Below are positions 9,425-17,959 of a DNA stretch of 64,000 nucleotides, piece after piece. Each line of letters opens with the position of its first letter. Within the stretch, counting starts at the first letter, position 1. The notes below the pieces were generated by a model. That model was not told the DNA's origin. It saw only the letters and a program-made list of their open reading frames with translations, and made no database searches. The DNA comes from Shewanella cyperi (GTDB lineage Bacteria > Pseudomonadota > Gammaproteobacteria > Enterobacterales > Shewanellaceae). The stretch spans positions 3,449,001 to 3,513,000 of the forward strand of contig NZ_CP071501.1 of NCBI RefSeq assembly GCF_017354985.1, in the 5' to 3' direction. The position numbers and the translations under genes are program-made.

Positions 9425-9441
9425 GGCCCCGTTTCGGGGCC
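9425..9441 (+). terminator. Rho-independent terminator-like hairpin
   Basis: GGCCCCG / CGGGGCC form a perfect 7-bp stem with a TTT loop, 17 bases after the HTH gene. Only a short T stretch follows, so termination strength is uncertain. It separates the small operon from the ABC exporter genes. Confidence 0.65.
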
Positions 9442-9518
9442 TTAATCCCGTTGAATTACAGGGAACTTTTCGATTTACTGCCCGCCTAACAGCTCATGTC
9501 ACCGCAGTTATACCTAAC

Positions 9519-10112
9519 ATGCTTACCATTTCTGATTTGCATTTCCAGCTGGGCCAGAGGCAACTCTTCCTTGGTCTCAACCATAGCTTCGAGGCGCCAA
9601 GATGCCTGTTGCTGGGGCCCAACGGTATAGGGAAATCCAGCCTGCTGGCCCTGATCGCCGGGCTTTACCGCCCCGATGCCGGTCAGTTGCTGTGGCAGGG
9701 AAAGCCCCTGCCGCAAGCCCCCAATCGGGCCAGTCTGTGCTCGGCACTGGTCACACTGCCGGGATTCATGAGTGCCCGCGCTCTACTGGAGTACTGGCGA
9801 GGACAATGGCAGCTGGCGCCCGAGCCCATGGCGACGCTGGCCCAGCGTCTCGGCCTGGAGATCCACCTGGGGCAAAGCATCAGCCATCTGTCCAGCGGCA
9901 ATCTGCAGAAGCTGCAGCTCCTGATGGCCCTGGCACGCCCCAGCGAACTCTTGTTGCTCGACGAGGCCAACAGCGCCATGGACCAGACAAGTAGGGAGGT
10001 ATTCTGGCAGCTGCTGGACGACTATCCGGGGCAGATCATTGCCACCAGCCATGAAGCTGAAGAATTCATCGAACGCGGCTTCGAGCCGAGCTTGAGGCTG
10101 AGCCCCCCATGA
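9519..10112 (+). CDS. ABC transporter ATP-binding protein
   Basis: 197 residues, short for an ABC ATPase. Walker A is GPNGIGKSS (about 33-41), the signature is an atypical LSSGNLQKLQLLMAL and Walker B is LLLLDEAN. Asn instead of the usual Pro after DEA, and SSGN instead of SGGQ, are divergent. The size and CcmA-like layout suggest the ATPase of an ABC-2-type exporter. It overlaps the following membrane-protein gene by 4 bases, so the two products probably form one transporter. The substrate is unknown. Confidence 0.85.
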   Translation: MLTISDLHFQLGQRQLFLGLNHSFEAPRCLLLGPNGIGKSSLLALIAGLYRPDAGQLLWQGKPLPQAPNRASLCSALVTLPGFMSARALLEYWRGQWQLAPEPMATLAQRLGLEIHLGQSISHLSSGNLQKLQLLMALARPSELLLLDEANSAMDQTSREVFWQLLDDYPGQIIATSHEAEEFIERGFEPSLRLSPP

Positions 10113-11215
10113 GTTATCTGCAACTGAGATTATTGCTGCTGGCGGAGCAACTTAAGGTCCAGCTCAGTGCCCTGCGCCAGAGCGGTCTTTTGACCCTGCC
10201 CCTGCTCGGCAGTGCCTTACCCGCCGCCCTGTTTGCGCTCATTTACGCCTTTGGCATATTGCTGGATCCCAAACTGGCTGCAGCTGAACGCCTGCAGATT
10301 TGGCAAGCGATATTGTTGCTGCAGGGGCTGGGGATCTGGACCATGGCGCCGCTGCTCAAGGCCAGTGAATTTCAGTTGCTATTGGTCCAATCCCGATCCC
10401 ACCACAGCTGGCACCAAGGGCTGGAATTGCTGCTGGCGCTGCTGAGCCCGCTATGGCTGTTGCCGGCGCTGATCCTGCTGTCGATTCCGCCTGGCCGCTG
10501 GCCCGAACTGGCGGCGCAGTTTCTGCTGTTGGCCAATCTGGCGCAACTGAGTCGCCTGCTGCTGCACAGACGCCATTGCCTGCCCTGGTTATTGCTCCTG
10601 CCGCTGCCGCTGCTGACCCTGCCGCCTTCCTGGCTGATGTCCACGAGCGGGCAAGTTGCTCTGCTGGCGTTTCTCACAATCCTGCCCCGAATGGCAACGG
10701 CGGCCGGAAAACTGCATACCAAACAGCCCAAGGGTCGATGGCAAACATTCAAGCTCCCTCCAGCCCTGGCGCTCAGCGCGTCGCTGCTGCTGCACAAAGG
10801 CCGCGGCTTGCTGCTGCGGGCCCTTTTGTGTCTGGGGCTGGCGCGCCTGGCGCCCATCGCATCCCTGCCCAGCGAGTTGCAACCCTATGGCCAGCTAATG
10901 CTCATCTGGTTATTGGCCTGCATAGCGGCCTCCTGGCAATTCGTGCTCAATCGTGAGCTTGCCGCGCTCAAGCTGTGGCTGGCGAGCCTGCCCAAGCCGC
11001 GCCAGGCCAAGGGCTTGCTGTTGGCCCAAACGGCGCTGATGTTGCCCCTGTGCTTGCCTGCGCTGCCCGATTGGAAAAATGCCCTGCTGCTACTGGCCCT
11101 GACCCTGGGCCTGCAATGCCTGGCGGCCCGTTGGCCGCAGCGCTTCAGCCTGGGATCCTTTGTCTGCCTTACCCTGTTGCTGCTGGGGTGTTTTCTGCTG
11201 AGCCATTGGGCTTAA
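10109..11215 (+). CDS. Polytopic membrane protein, probable permease of the preceding ABC ATPase
   Basis: 368 residues, extremely Leu/Ala-rich, with about eight to ten predicted membrane spans (for example LLGSALPAALFALIYAFGIL, LLILLPLPLLTL-type stretches and the final FVCLTLLLLGCFLLSHW). No characterised permease signature is recognised. The assignment as a permease is inferred from the 4-base overlap with the ATPase and from topology. Basic residues lie in the long loops. Confidence 0.65.
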   Translation: MSYLQLRLLLLAEQLKVQLSALRQSGLLTLPLLGSALPAALFALIYAFGILLDPKLAAAERLQIWQAILLLQGLGIWTMAPLLKASEFQLLLVQSRSHHSWHQGLELLLALLSPLWLLPALILLSIPPGRWPELAAQFLLLANLAQLSRLLLHRRHCLPWLLLLPLPLLTLPPSWLMSTSGQVALLAFLTILPRMATAAGKLHTKQPKGRWQTFKLPPALALSASLLLHKGRGLLLRALLCLGLARLAPIASLPSELQPYGQLMLIWLLACIAASWQFVLNRELAALKLWLASLPKPRQAKGLLLAQTALMLPLCLPALPDWKNALLLLALTLGLQCLAARWPQRFSLGSFVCLTLLLLGCFLLSHWA

Positions 11216-11216
11216 T

Positions 11217-11253
11217 CTTTTGGCCTGGTCTTTTGAGAGAGCCTTTTGGCCTG
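11217..11253. repeat. 11-bp direct repeat just after the permease stop
   Basis: CTTTTGGCCTG occurs at 11217-11227 and 11243-11253 (26-base period). The first copy begins one base after the TAA of the membrane-protein gene. It is one of several short duplications at gene ends in this window. Confidence 0.7.
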
Positions 11254-11293
11254 ATCGTAAGGCTGAAGCATATGCTGCTTGCGAGCCCTGGCG

Positions 11294-11980
11294 TCAGTCC
11301 TTCCAGGCGCGGGTCATTTCCCGGCGCCCCAAAGCGCCGGGGTGGGGCTGGACCCGAAAGCCCGCCGCCCTGAGATCCCGCTTGAACTGGCCATTGGCGC
11401 AATAGGTCACCAACAGGCCCGGTACGTCCAGCAGCGCAAAACATTTGCGACAATTGTCCGCCCCCCAAAGCTCCGGCTGCTTTGAGGGGGCAAAACCATC
11501 GAAATAGATCAGATTGGCAGCGGCAGCGGCCACGGGCAGAGATTCAAGCCCCAGGTTGCGCTTGTGCAGCACAAAATCCCCGTTCAGCTTCACCGGCGCA
11601 TCCCAGGGGGCTTGGTGAATGGCGGCAAAATCGTCCGCCAGCGGCGCCGCCGGATACAGGGAGGCCAACTGCGCCGGATAATTGAGGTGGGCTAGCAGCG
11701 CTTCCGCCACAGGATAAGGCTCCAGGCTGGTGTAGTGCACCCTGAGCCCCAGCTCGCGGGCCTTTTGCAGGGTCAGCAACACGTTCAGCCCGGTGCCGAA
11801 CCCCACCTCGAGAATGCGAACTTCCTGAGTATGTTCGGCCAGGGCGCAGAGACCCGAGTCGATATAGACATAAAGGGATTCGGTCAGGGCACCGTTAAAG
11901 GCGTGATAGCTCTCTTCCAGCGCCGTGTTGACCAGAGTGTGAGAGCCATCGGCCGTGACTTCAAGGCGAATGTCGGTCAT
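11294..11980 (-). CDS. mnmD: tRNA 5-methylaminomethyl-2-thiouridine methyltransferase, stand-alone MnmD type
   Basis: 228 residues from ATG 11980, chosen because AGGAAG precedes it closely; an ATG 13 codons upstream has no good site. The SAM-binding motif is EVGFGTGLN (about residues 60-68) and the MnmC-N/DUF752 signature is YFDGFAPSKQPELW. In E. coli this activity is the N-terminal half of bifunctional MnmC and completes mnm5s2U34 in tRNA wobble positions. The FAD-dependent demodification half is absent here. A full-length MnmC may exist elsewhere, so the exact substrate is inferred. Confidence 0.8.
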   Translation of the reverse strand: MTDIRLEVTADGSHTLVNTALEESYHAFNGALTESLYVYIDSGLCALAEHTQEVRILEVGFGTGLNVLLTLQKARELGLRVHYTSLEPYPVAEALLAHLNYPAQLASLYPAAPLADDFAAIHQAPWDAPVKLNGDFVLHKRNLGLESLPVAAAAANLIYFDGFAPSKQPELWGADNCRKCFALLDVPGLLVTYCANGQFKRDLRAAGFRVQPHPGALGRREMTRAWKD

Positions 11981-12035
11981 GCCATCTTCCTGCTTGCCAA
12001 AAAGGCGCATTTTACCCAATGGGCCTGATACCGAT

Positions 12036-12078
12036 CCAGATGGCTCAAGGCAGAGCCGGATGGCTTAAGGCTGGAGCC
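12036..12078. repeat. About 21-bp imperfect tandem duplication covering the AlkX-like gene's stop codon
   Basis: 12036-12057 (CCAGATGGCTCAAGGCAGAG plus CC) and 12056-12078 (CCGGATGGCTTAAGGCTGGA plus GCC) are imperfect copies. The second contains the TAA stop (12065-12067, read on minus) and the last codons of the gene; the first lies just downstream in the sense of the gene. The 3' end of the coding sequence has therefore been duplicated in tandem. Confidence 0.75.
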
Positions 12079-13246
12079 ACTGCTGACGGCGGTAGTGGCT
12101 TTTCAGCTGCTTGTCGCTGCACAGTTCCAGCTTCCAGCGCTCGCAGCCGTTGAAGCGGGCATAGTCGGCAACGGCCTGCTCCAGCGCGGGCAGGAAGGGC
12201 TTGAGGTTTCCTGCGGCGTCATAGGCCTGGGGCTCCAGGGTCAGTTGCCGCAACAGCAGAAGTTTTTTGTCCCTGTCGGCCTTCACATCGAGGCGGGCGA
12301 TAAAGCAGTCCTGCCACAGCACCGCCAGGGTGTAGTAACCGAAGCGCCGCTTGGCCTCGGGCACGTAGACCTCCAGCAGGTAATCAAAATCGAACCAATG
12401 GCGCAGACGCTCCCGCTGGATGATGAGGTTATCGAAGGGATTGAGCAGCCAGACCTTATCCGGCAGCGCCGCAGGCGGCACCCGGGCCGGATCGAACCAG
12501 TGCTCCTGACCGTCGGCTTTAAAGCTTTGCAGTCGCCCCTGCTCCCGGCGCTCAGCCAGCTCCCGGGTCAGCGCGGCTTGTACATTGCGTCTTAGATAGG
12601 CCATCTGTTTCACTGTGCCAACCCCATGGGCACCGAGGAAACGGTCGATAAGATAGCCGGCAAACTCCTGCTCACCGGGCTCCCGGCAATCGACATGGGC
12701 CGGTAACACCCGTTCCGTCAGGTCGTAGACCTTCTGGAACTTGTCCCGGCGCAGCACCATCAAATCCCCTTCCATAAACAGCTGCTCCAGCGCCTTCTTG
12801 GCCGGTTTCCAATCCCACCAGCCATTATTGCGGCCCTTGGCCGACTCAAAATCCGCCGCCCTCAGCGGTCCCTCGGCGCGGATCCTTGCCAGCACCTCAC
12901 GCATCTCCTGGCTGTCGCGCTCGAACCAGTGGCGATCGCCGTTTTTCAGCGCCAGCTTGCGCTGCAGACTGAAGCGATAATCCGCCATCGGCAGATAGGC
13001 GGCGGCATGGGACCAGTATTCGAAAATCTCCCCCCGGGCCTGGGCGGCATCGAGATCGGCCTGACTATAGTGTGGCAAGCGGCTGTGCAGCACATGGTGA
13101 TGGGCCCGGGCGGCCACATGGATGGAATCGATTTGCACATAGCCCAAGCGATTAACGGCATCGGCCACATCTGTGGGGGGATCAAGCAGGCCCTGGCAGG
13201 CGAGATTGAGGCGTTGCCATTCCTGGCGGGAATAGGGATTGGACAT
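12065..13246 (-). CDS. YcaQ/AlkX-type DNA glycosylase family protein (winged-helix, HTH_42)
   Basis: 393 residues with the tandem winged-helix architecture of the YcaQ/AlkZ family, which unhooks interstrand crosslinks and removes bulky alkylated bases. In YVQIDSIHV (about residues 35-43) the key motif is Q-I-D. That matches the Q-phi-D motif of the AlkX (E. coli YcaQ) branch rather than the Q-phi-Q of the Streptomyces AlkZ branch. Other family hallmarks are YWSHAAAYLPM and LLNPFDNLIIQRERL. It is monocistronic and divergent from tnaA. Enzymatic activity is inferred from the family. Confidence 0.85.
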   Translation of the reverse strand: MSNPYSRQEWQRLNLACQGLLDPPTDVADAVNRLGYVQIDSIHVAARAHHHVLHSRLPHYSQADLDAAQARGEIFEYWSHAAAYLPMADYRFSLQRKLALKNGDRHWFERDSQEMREVLARIRAEGPLRAADFESAKGRNNGWWDWKPAKKALEQLFMEGDLMVLRRDKFQKVYDLTERVLPAHVDCREPGEQEFAGYLIDRFLGAHGVGTVKQMAYLRRNVQAALTRELAERREQGRLQSFKADGQEHWFDPARVPPAALPDKVWLLNPFDNLIIQRERLRHWFDFDYLLEVYVPEAKRRFGYYTLAVLWQDCFIARLDVKADRDKKLLLLRQLTLEPQAYDAAGNLKPFLPALEQAVADYARFNGCERWKLELCSDKQLKSHYRRQQWLQP

Positions 13247-13366
13247 GGGGGCTCCGCATTACTGACTGGCACCATAGTTGACGATTTCGCCCGCGGGAGC
13301 AAGCGCCCGGAGCCAGGCTGGAGACTTTTCGTGACAGGGAGCTGCCCCACGCCAAAGGGCCCGGGC

Positions 13367-13396
13367 TTTACTTGTTCCCCGAGCAAGTCCTAGTAT
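13367..13396 (+). promoter_or_regulatory. Putative sigma-70 promoter of the tna operon
   Basis: TTTACT (13367-13372) and TAGTAT (13391-13396), separated by 18 bases, lie about 34 bases upstream of the tnaC start. This is the best -35/-10 pair in the AlkX-tnaC interval. No clear CRP palindrome was found, although E. coli tna needs CRP. Confidence 0.45.
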
Positions 13397-13429
13397 CGAA
13401 CCATCCCCCATAAGCAACAGGAGAGCCAA

Positions 13430-13516
13430 ATGAACCCAGATTCAGGTATGCCCTGTCTGATCCCTGCCTGGTATACGCAGGATATCCGCCTTGCTTATGA
13501 CTTTCCTCGCCGCTGA
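13430..13516 (+). CDS. tnaC: TnaC tryptophanase-operon leader peptide (ribosome arrest peptide)
   Basis: 28-codon ORF with an AGGAG ribosome-binding site at 13419-13423, ending 102 bases before tnaA. Its core W-Y-T-Q-D-I-R-L-A-Y-D-F-P puts Trp14, Asp18 and Pro26 at the spacings of the essential Trp12, Asp16 and Pro24 of E. coli TnaC (W+4 = D, W+12 = P). Leu21 matches Ile19. The codon after Pro is not the stop: two Arg codons follow before TGA. In the known mechanism free tryptophan stalls the ribosome at the Pro codon, masks rho loading and allows tnaA transcription. Function here is inferred from position-exact conservation. Confidence 0.82.
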   Translation: MNPDSGMPCLIPAWYTQDIRLAYDFPRR

Positions 13517-13618
13517 ACCACGCCCTTAACCCAGCCCTCACACATAAGGGCGATTCAATCTGACATTGCTGGCAGAGCGCCAGTGTATTCAAGCGTTTAT
13601 TAAGAGCGAGTATTTTTC
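13517..13618 (+). promoter_or_regulatory. tnaC-tnaA transcribed spacer with boxA-like motif (probable rho-dependent attenuator)
   Basis: 102 bases between the leader stop and tnaA. CGCCCTTAAC at 13521-13530, only 4 bases past the leader stop, resembles the boxA-like CGCCCTTGA element at the same place in E. coli tna. The following stretch is C-rich (CCCAGCCCTCACAC), as expected of a rho-utilisation region. No intrinsic terminator hairpin is visible, which favours rho-dependent control. Confidence 0.6.
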
Positions 13619-15007
13619 ATGCGTCGAATTCCCGAACCCTTCCGCATCAAGATGGTGGAACCAATACGTATTTGCACCCCAGAGGAGCGCCAGGCCGCCC
13701 TGACCCGGGCCGGTTACAATCCCTTTTTGCTCAACAGCGACGAGGTTTACATCGACCTGCTGACCGACAGCGGCACGGGTGCCATGAGCGACCGCCAATG
13801 GAGCGGCCTGATGCTGGGGGATGAATCCTATGCCGGCAGCCGCAACTTCCGCCATCTGCAGGACACTGTCACAGAGCTGTTCAACTACCGCTATACCCTG
13901 CCGGTGCACCAGGGCCGCGGCGCCGAGCAGATCCTGTTTCCCTGTCTTATCAAGCGCCTGAACTCCAGCGCCCCGGTATTTCTGTCCAACTACCACTTCG
14001 ACACCACCGCCGCCCATGTGGAACTCAACGGTGCCACGCCGCTGAATCTGGTGACCCCCAGGGCCTTCGATACCCACCACTATTACGAGTGGAAGGGGGA
14101 TTTCGACCTCGAGGCGCTGGAGCGCACCATCAAGGAACATGGTGCGTCCAACATAGCGGCTGTGATCACCACCATCACCTGCAACAGCTCCGGCGGCCAG
14201 CCCGTGTCCATGGCCAATATGCGCGCCGTCTACCAGCTGGCCAAGTCCCATGGCATTCCCGTGGTGATAGACGCCGCCCGCTTCAGCGAAAATGCCTTCT
14301 TCATCCGCCAGCGGGAGAGCGGCTATCAGGATACCCCTATCCGCGACATCATTCTGGAGATGTTCAGCTACGGCGACATGTTCACCATGTCGGCCAAGAA
14401 GGATGGCCTGGTAAATATCGGCGGCCTGTGCTGCTTCAAGGATGATGAGGAGCTGTTCCGCCAGGTGCAGTGCCTGTGTGTGCCGATGGAAGGTTTTGTC
14501 ACCTACGGCGGCATGGCCGGACGCGACATGGAGGCCCTGGCCATAGGCCTGAAGGAAGGCACGGATCTCGACTACCTGCAGTACCGCATCGCCCAGGTGG
14601 AATACCTCGGCAGCCGCCTGCTGGAAGGCGGTATTCCGATCCAGTATCCCACCGGCGGCCATGCAGTGTTTGTCGATGCGGCGCGGTTGCTGCCGCACAT
14701 TCCCGCCCAGCAGTTCCCGGCCCAGGCCCTGGCCAACGCCCTGTATCTGGAGGGTGGCATTCGCGGGGTGGAAATTGGCTCACTGCTGCTGGGGCGCGAT
14801 GCCAAGACAGGTGAGCAAAAGGCTTCGCCGCTGGAGCTGCTGCGCCTGACCATACCCAGACGTGTCTATACCAATGACCATATGGACTATATCGCCGACT
14901 GCCTGATCGCGCTGAAAAGCCGTGCCGGCCAAATCAAGGGCCTGGTCTTTGACTATGAGCCGCCGGTGCTGCGCCACTTTACCGCCCGTTTTCGCCCCCT
15001 GGAATAA
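13619..15007 (+). CDS. tnaA: Tryptophanase
   Basis: 462-residue PLP enzyme that cleaves L-tryptophan to indole, pyruvate and ammonia. The PLP lysine lies in [11 protein letters not shown]. Tyrosine phenol-lyase is close in sequence, but specificity positions favour tryptophanase: [11 protein letters not shown] has Ile where the lyase has the phenol-binding Arg, and VLRHFTARF has the tryptophanase His where the lyase has Phe. [10 protein letters not shown] also reads like TnaA. The N-terminus ([11 protein letters not shown]) is intact. A tnaC leader precedes it. No tryptophan permease gene follows, unlike E. coli tnaAB, so uptake must be encoded elsewhere. Confidence 0.9.
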   Translation: MRRIPEPFRIKMVEPIRICTPEERQAALTRAGYNPFLLNSDEVYIDLLTDSGTGAMSDRQWSGLMLGDESYAGSRNFRHLQDTVTELFNYRYTLPVHQGRGAEQILFPCLIKRLNSSAPVFLSNYHFDTTAAHVELNGATPLNLVTPRAFDTHHYYEWKGDFDLEALERTIKEHGASNIAAVITTITCNSSGGQPVSMANMRAVYQLAKSHGIPVVIDAARFSENAFFIRQRESGYQDTPIRDIILEMFSYGDMFTMSAKKDGLVNIGGLCCFKDDEELFRQVQCLCVPMEGFVTYGGMAGRDMEALAIGLKEGTDLDYLQYRIAQVEYLGSRLLEGGIPIQYPTGGHAVFVDAARLLPHIPAQQFPAQALANALYLEGGIRGVEIGSLLLGRDAKTGEQKASPLELLRLTIPRRVYTNDHMDYIADCLIALKSRAGQIKGLVFDYEPPVLRHFTARFRPLE

Positions 15008-15036
15008 CCGGGGCTCAAGTTAAGCTGTCATAAAAA

Positions 15037-15060
15037 ACGCCGGGATAATCCCGGCGTTTT
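15037..15060. terminator. Bidirectional terminator between tnaA and korB
   Basis: ACGCCGGGA (15037-15045) / TCCCGGCGT (15049-15057) is a 9-bp stem with a TAA loop, preceded by an A run and followed by TTTT. It can terminate both the rightward tnaA and the leftward kor transcripts. Confidence 0.85.
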
Positions 15061-15080
15061 CTTATGTTTTGGCTTTGGCG

Positions 15081-16133
15081 TCAGCGGAAGCTGGCATTGA
15101 TATTGGCCAGCACCCGACTGCCGGGACAGAGATCCTCCTGACTCAGGCGCGAAAGCGGCGTGGCCGAAGTGCCCGCCATTTCATGGTACTCCTGGGGCGT
15201 CGGGTCTATGTACAGCAGCCCTGTGAGTATCTCTCCCTTGGCCTTGTGCTCCTCTATGGCCGCCACCGCCTTGCGGCTGTCGTGGGTGTCATAGTCATCG
15301 TCGGTCCGGCGGATGCGCAGAATCGAGCCATCGTGAAGACAGATGTCCTCCAGCTTCTGGTTGTCGAACTTGCTGACGATTTCGGTGCGCGCCGGCACAA
15401 AATCCACCACCCCGGCGGCCTTGATATGCTCGTGGACATAGTCATAGGAGCGGGTCGAAGTGGCGTGATTGTTGAAAGTCACGCAGGGGGAGATAATGTC
15501 GAGGAAGGCAAAACCCCGGTGCGACAGTGCGGCCTTGATCAGCGGCACCAGCTGCTTCTTGTCGCCGGAAAAGCTGCGGCCCACCATGCTGGCCCCCAGT
15601 TGCAGCGCCATCACGCACAGGTCGATATCGGCAAACAGATTGGCTTCGCCGCTCTTGCTGTGGCTGCCGAGATCGGCGGTGGCCGCGGTCTGGCCCTTGG
15701 TCAGGCCGTAGACGCCGTTGTTGGCCACCATGTACAGCATGTTGAGGCGGCGGCGCACCACGTGGGCAAATTGCCCCAGGCCGATGGAGGCGGTATCGCC
15801 GTCACCGGACATGCCGATATAGATCAGCTCGCGGTTGGCCATGTTGGCCCCCGTGGTCACCGACGGCATGCGGCCATGGACGGTATTGAAGCCGTGAGCC
15901 CGGTTCATAAAGTAGTTCGGCGCCTTGGAGGAACAGCCAATGCCGGACATCTTGGCCACCCTGTGGGGCGGAATAGACAGCTCATGGCAGGCCTGGATCA
16001 CCGCGGCGCTGATGGCATCGTGACCACAACCGGCACACAGGGTCGACAGGCTGCCCTCGTAGTCACGGTAGCTGAGCCCCAGCTCGTTGAGCGGTAACCT
16101 GGGGTGGTGGAACTTGGATTTCTGGAAACTCAT
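15081..16133 (-). CDS. korB: 2-oxoacid:ferredoxin oxidoreductase, beta subunit (KorB-like)
   Basis: 350 residues. The TPP-binding half of a pyruvate/2-oxoglutarate:ferredoxin oxidoreductase: LCAGCGHDAISAAV near the N-terminus and the TPP/Mg motif GMSGDGDTASIGLGQF, with a following NN (VANNGVYGLT). With KorA it decarboxylates a 2-oxoacid to acyl-CoA and reduces ferredoxin. The 2-oxoglutarate assignment follows the closest family pattern; the substrate is not proven. Its ATG overlaps the korA stop, and it is the last gene of a three-gene operon. Confidence 0.87.
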   Translation of the reverse strand: MSFQKSKFHHPRLPLNELGLSYRDYEGSLSTLCAGCGHDAISAAVIQACHELSIPPHRVAKMSGIGCSSKAPNYFMNRAHGFNTVHGRMPSVTTGANMANRELIYIGMSGDGDTASIGLGQFAHVVRRRLNMLYMVANNGVYGLTKGQTAATADLGSHSKSGEANLFADIDLCVMALQLGASMVGRSFSGDKKQLVPLIKAALSHRGFAFLDIISPCVTFNNHATSTRSYDYVHEHIKAAGVVDFVPARTEIVSKFDNQKLEDICLHDGSILRIRRTDDDYDTHDSRKAVAAIEEHKAKGEILTGLLYIDPTPQEYHEMAGTSATPLSRLSQEDLCPGSRVLANINASFR

Positions 16134-17959
16134 CAGCCTGCCTCCTGGGTTTGGGCTTCACGGGCCAGTCTGGCCACTATCTCGGCGGCAATAAATCGGC
16201 CGCTGATGGGCAAGCCATCGAAGTGGAGCACGCTTTGCAACTGCTGCGGATCCTGCTCCAGTTCCATGGTCAGCAGGGTGCGCATCTGGCCGTCGCGGTT
16301 TTGCTCTATCACAAACACCTGCTGATGGCGCTCGATAAAGTCTTGCACCTCGCTATGGAAGGGAAAGGCGCGGATCCGCAGGCAATCGGAACTCAGTCCC
16401 TGATCCCGCAGCAGATCTTGGGCCTCCTCTATGGCCGCAGTGGTGCTGCCGTAATAGATGAGGCCAATGGCGGCGCTCTTGTCACCCTCGCGGCATTCGG
16501 GTCTGGGCAGGTAACGCACCGCGGTGCGGAATTTCTCCGCCAGCCGGTTCATGTTCTGCACATACTCATCGCCCTTCTCTGTGTAGACAGCAAAGCGATC
16601 CCTGGAGGTGCCGCGGGTAAAGAAGGCGCCCTTCTGGGGATGCTCCCCCGGCAATACCCGGTAGCAGATGCCGTCGCCGTCCACATCTAGGTAGCGGCCG
16701 TAGCGCTCCAGCTCGTCGAGCTCGGCAGCACTCAGCACCTTGCCGCGCTGGTACTGGTAGTCATCCTGCCATTCCAGCTCGCAGCACAGATGATCGTTCA
16801 TGCCGATCTCCAGATCGCTCATCAGGATCACCGGGGTCTGCAGCTGATCGGCAATATCGAACGCCCGGGCCGTAAGGCTGAAACACTCCTCGGGATCGGC
16901 GGGAAACAGCAGCACATGCTTGGTGTCGCCGTGGGAGGCATAGGCGCAGGCCAGCAGATCCGCCTGCTGGGTGCGGGTCGGCATGCCGGTTGAGGGACCG
17001 GCCCGCTGCACATTGATCAGCACAGCCGGCAGCTCGGCAAAATAGCCCAGCCCCAAAAATTCGGTCATCAGCGACACCCCGGGACCGCTGGTTGCGGTAA
17101 AGGCCCGGGCACCGTTCCAGGTGGCCCCCAGCACCATGCCCATGGCCGCCAGCTCATCCTCGGCCTGGACTATGGCAAAGTTCTTGTTGCCGCTGGCGGG
17201 ATCGATCCGCAGCCTTTGGCAGTAGGCGGCGAACTTCTCCACCACAGAGGTGGAGGGGGTGATGGGATACCAGCCCACCACAGTGGCGCCGCCGTACAGG
17301 GCCCCCAAGGCGGTGGCAGTGTTGCCGTCCATCATTATCTTGCCGCGGTTGAATTCCCGCCGCTCCACCCGAAACGGCAGCGGGCACTCAAAGTGACTGG
17401 TGGCGAACTGGAAGCCGATTTCCAGGGCGTGAATATTGGGGGTGATGAGCTTTTCCTTGCCCTTGAACTGATCGGAGATCAGATCCTTGAGCACCTGAAA
17501 CTCTATCTCCAGCAGCGCCGCCAGGGCGCCTATGTAGATGACGTTTTTAAACAGCTGCCGCTGACGCGGATCGCTGTACTCCTTCACGCAGATCATCGAA
17601 ATCGGCATCCCCAGCATATGGATGTCGTCCCGCAGCACGGCCTCGTCCAGGGGTTTGGATGAGTCGTAAAACAGGTAGCCGCCGCTCTCGACGCTCTGGA
17701 TATCCGCCGTCAGACTCTGGGCATTCATGGCCACCAGCAGATCGGCGCGGCCACCGCGACGGCCAAGATAGCCCTTGTCGCTGACCCTGACCTCGTACCA
17801 GGTGGGCATGCCCTGGATGTTGGAGGGGAAGATGTTCTTGGCGCTGACGGGTATGCCCATGCGGAAAATCGCCTTGGCAAACATGTTGTTGGCGCTGGCG
17901 GAACCCGTGCCGTTGGTGTTGGCGAACCTCACAACGAAATCATTGATTTTCTGGTTCAT
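16133..17959 (-). CDS. korA: 2-oxoacid:ferredoxin oxidoreductase, fused gamma-alpha subunit (KorA-like)
   Basis: 608 residues. An N-terminal gamma domain (about 1-190, NTNGTGSASANNMFAKAIFR and KGYLGRRGGRADLLVA) is fused to the alpha pyrimidine-binding domain (about 210-420: GNTATALGALYGGATVVGWYPITPSTS, then GPGVSLMTEFLG). A transketolase-C-like domain follows. This gamma-alpha fusion with a separate beta subunit is the KorAB form found in aerobes and facultative bacteria. It overlaps both neighbours, so subunit synthesis is coupled. Confidence 0.87.
   Translation of the reverse strand: MNQKINDFVVRFANTNGTGSASANNMFAKAIFRMGIPVSAKNIFPSNIQGMPTWYEVRVSDKGYLGRRGGRADLLVAMNAQSLTADIQSVESGGYLFYDSSKPLDEAVLRDDIHMLGMPISMICVKEYSDPRQRQLFKNVIYIGALAALLEIEFQVLKDLISDQFKGKEKLITPNIHALEIGFQFATSHFECPLPFRVERREFNRGKIMMDGNTATALGALYGGATVVGWYPITPSTSVVEKFAAYCQRLRIDPASGNKNFAIVQAEDELAAMGMVLGATWNGARAFTATSGPGVSLMTEFLGLGYFAELPAVLINVQRAGPSTGMPTRTQQADLLACAYASHGDTKHVLLFPADPEECFSLTARAFDIADQLQTPVILMSDLEIGMNDHLCCELEWQDDYQYQRGKVLSAAELDELERYGRYLDVDGDGICYRVLPGEHPQKGAFFTRGTSRDRFAVYTEKGDEYVQNMNRLAEKFRTAVRYLPRPECREGDKSAAIGLIYYGSTTAAIEEAQDLLRDQGLSSDCLRIRAFPFHSEVQDFIERHQQVFVIEQNRDGQMRTLLTMELEQDPQQLQSVLHFDGLPISGRFIAAEIVARLAREAQTQEAG

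Noticed and set aside
13619..15007. Tyrosine phenol-lyase as the identity of the PLP enzyme
   Set aside because: Residues at two substrate-specificity positions (EIG, LRHF) match tryptophanase, and a TnaC leader precedes it.
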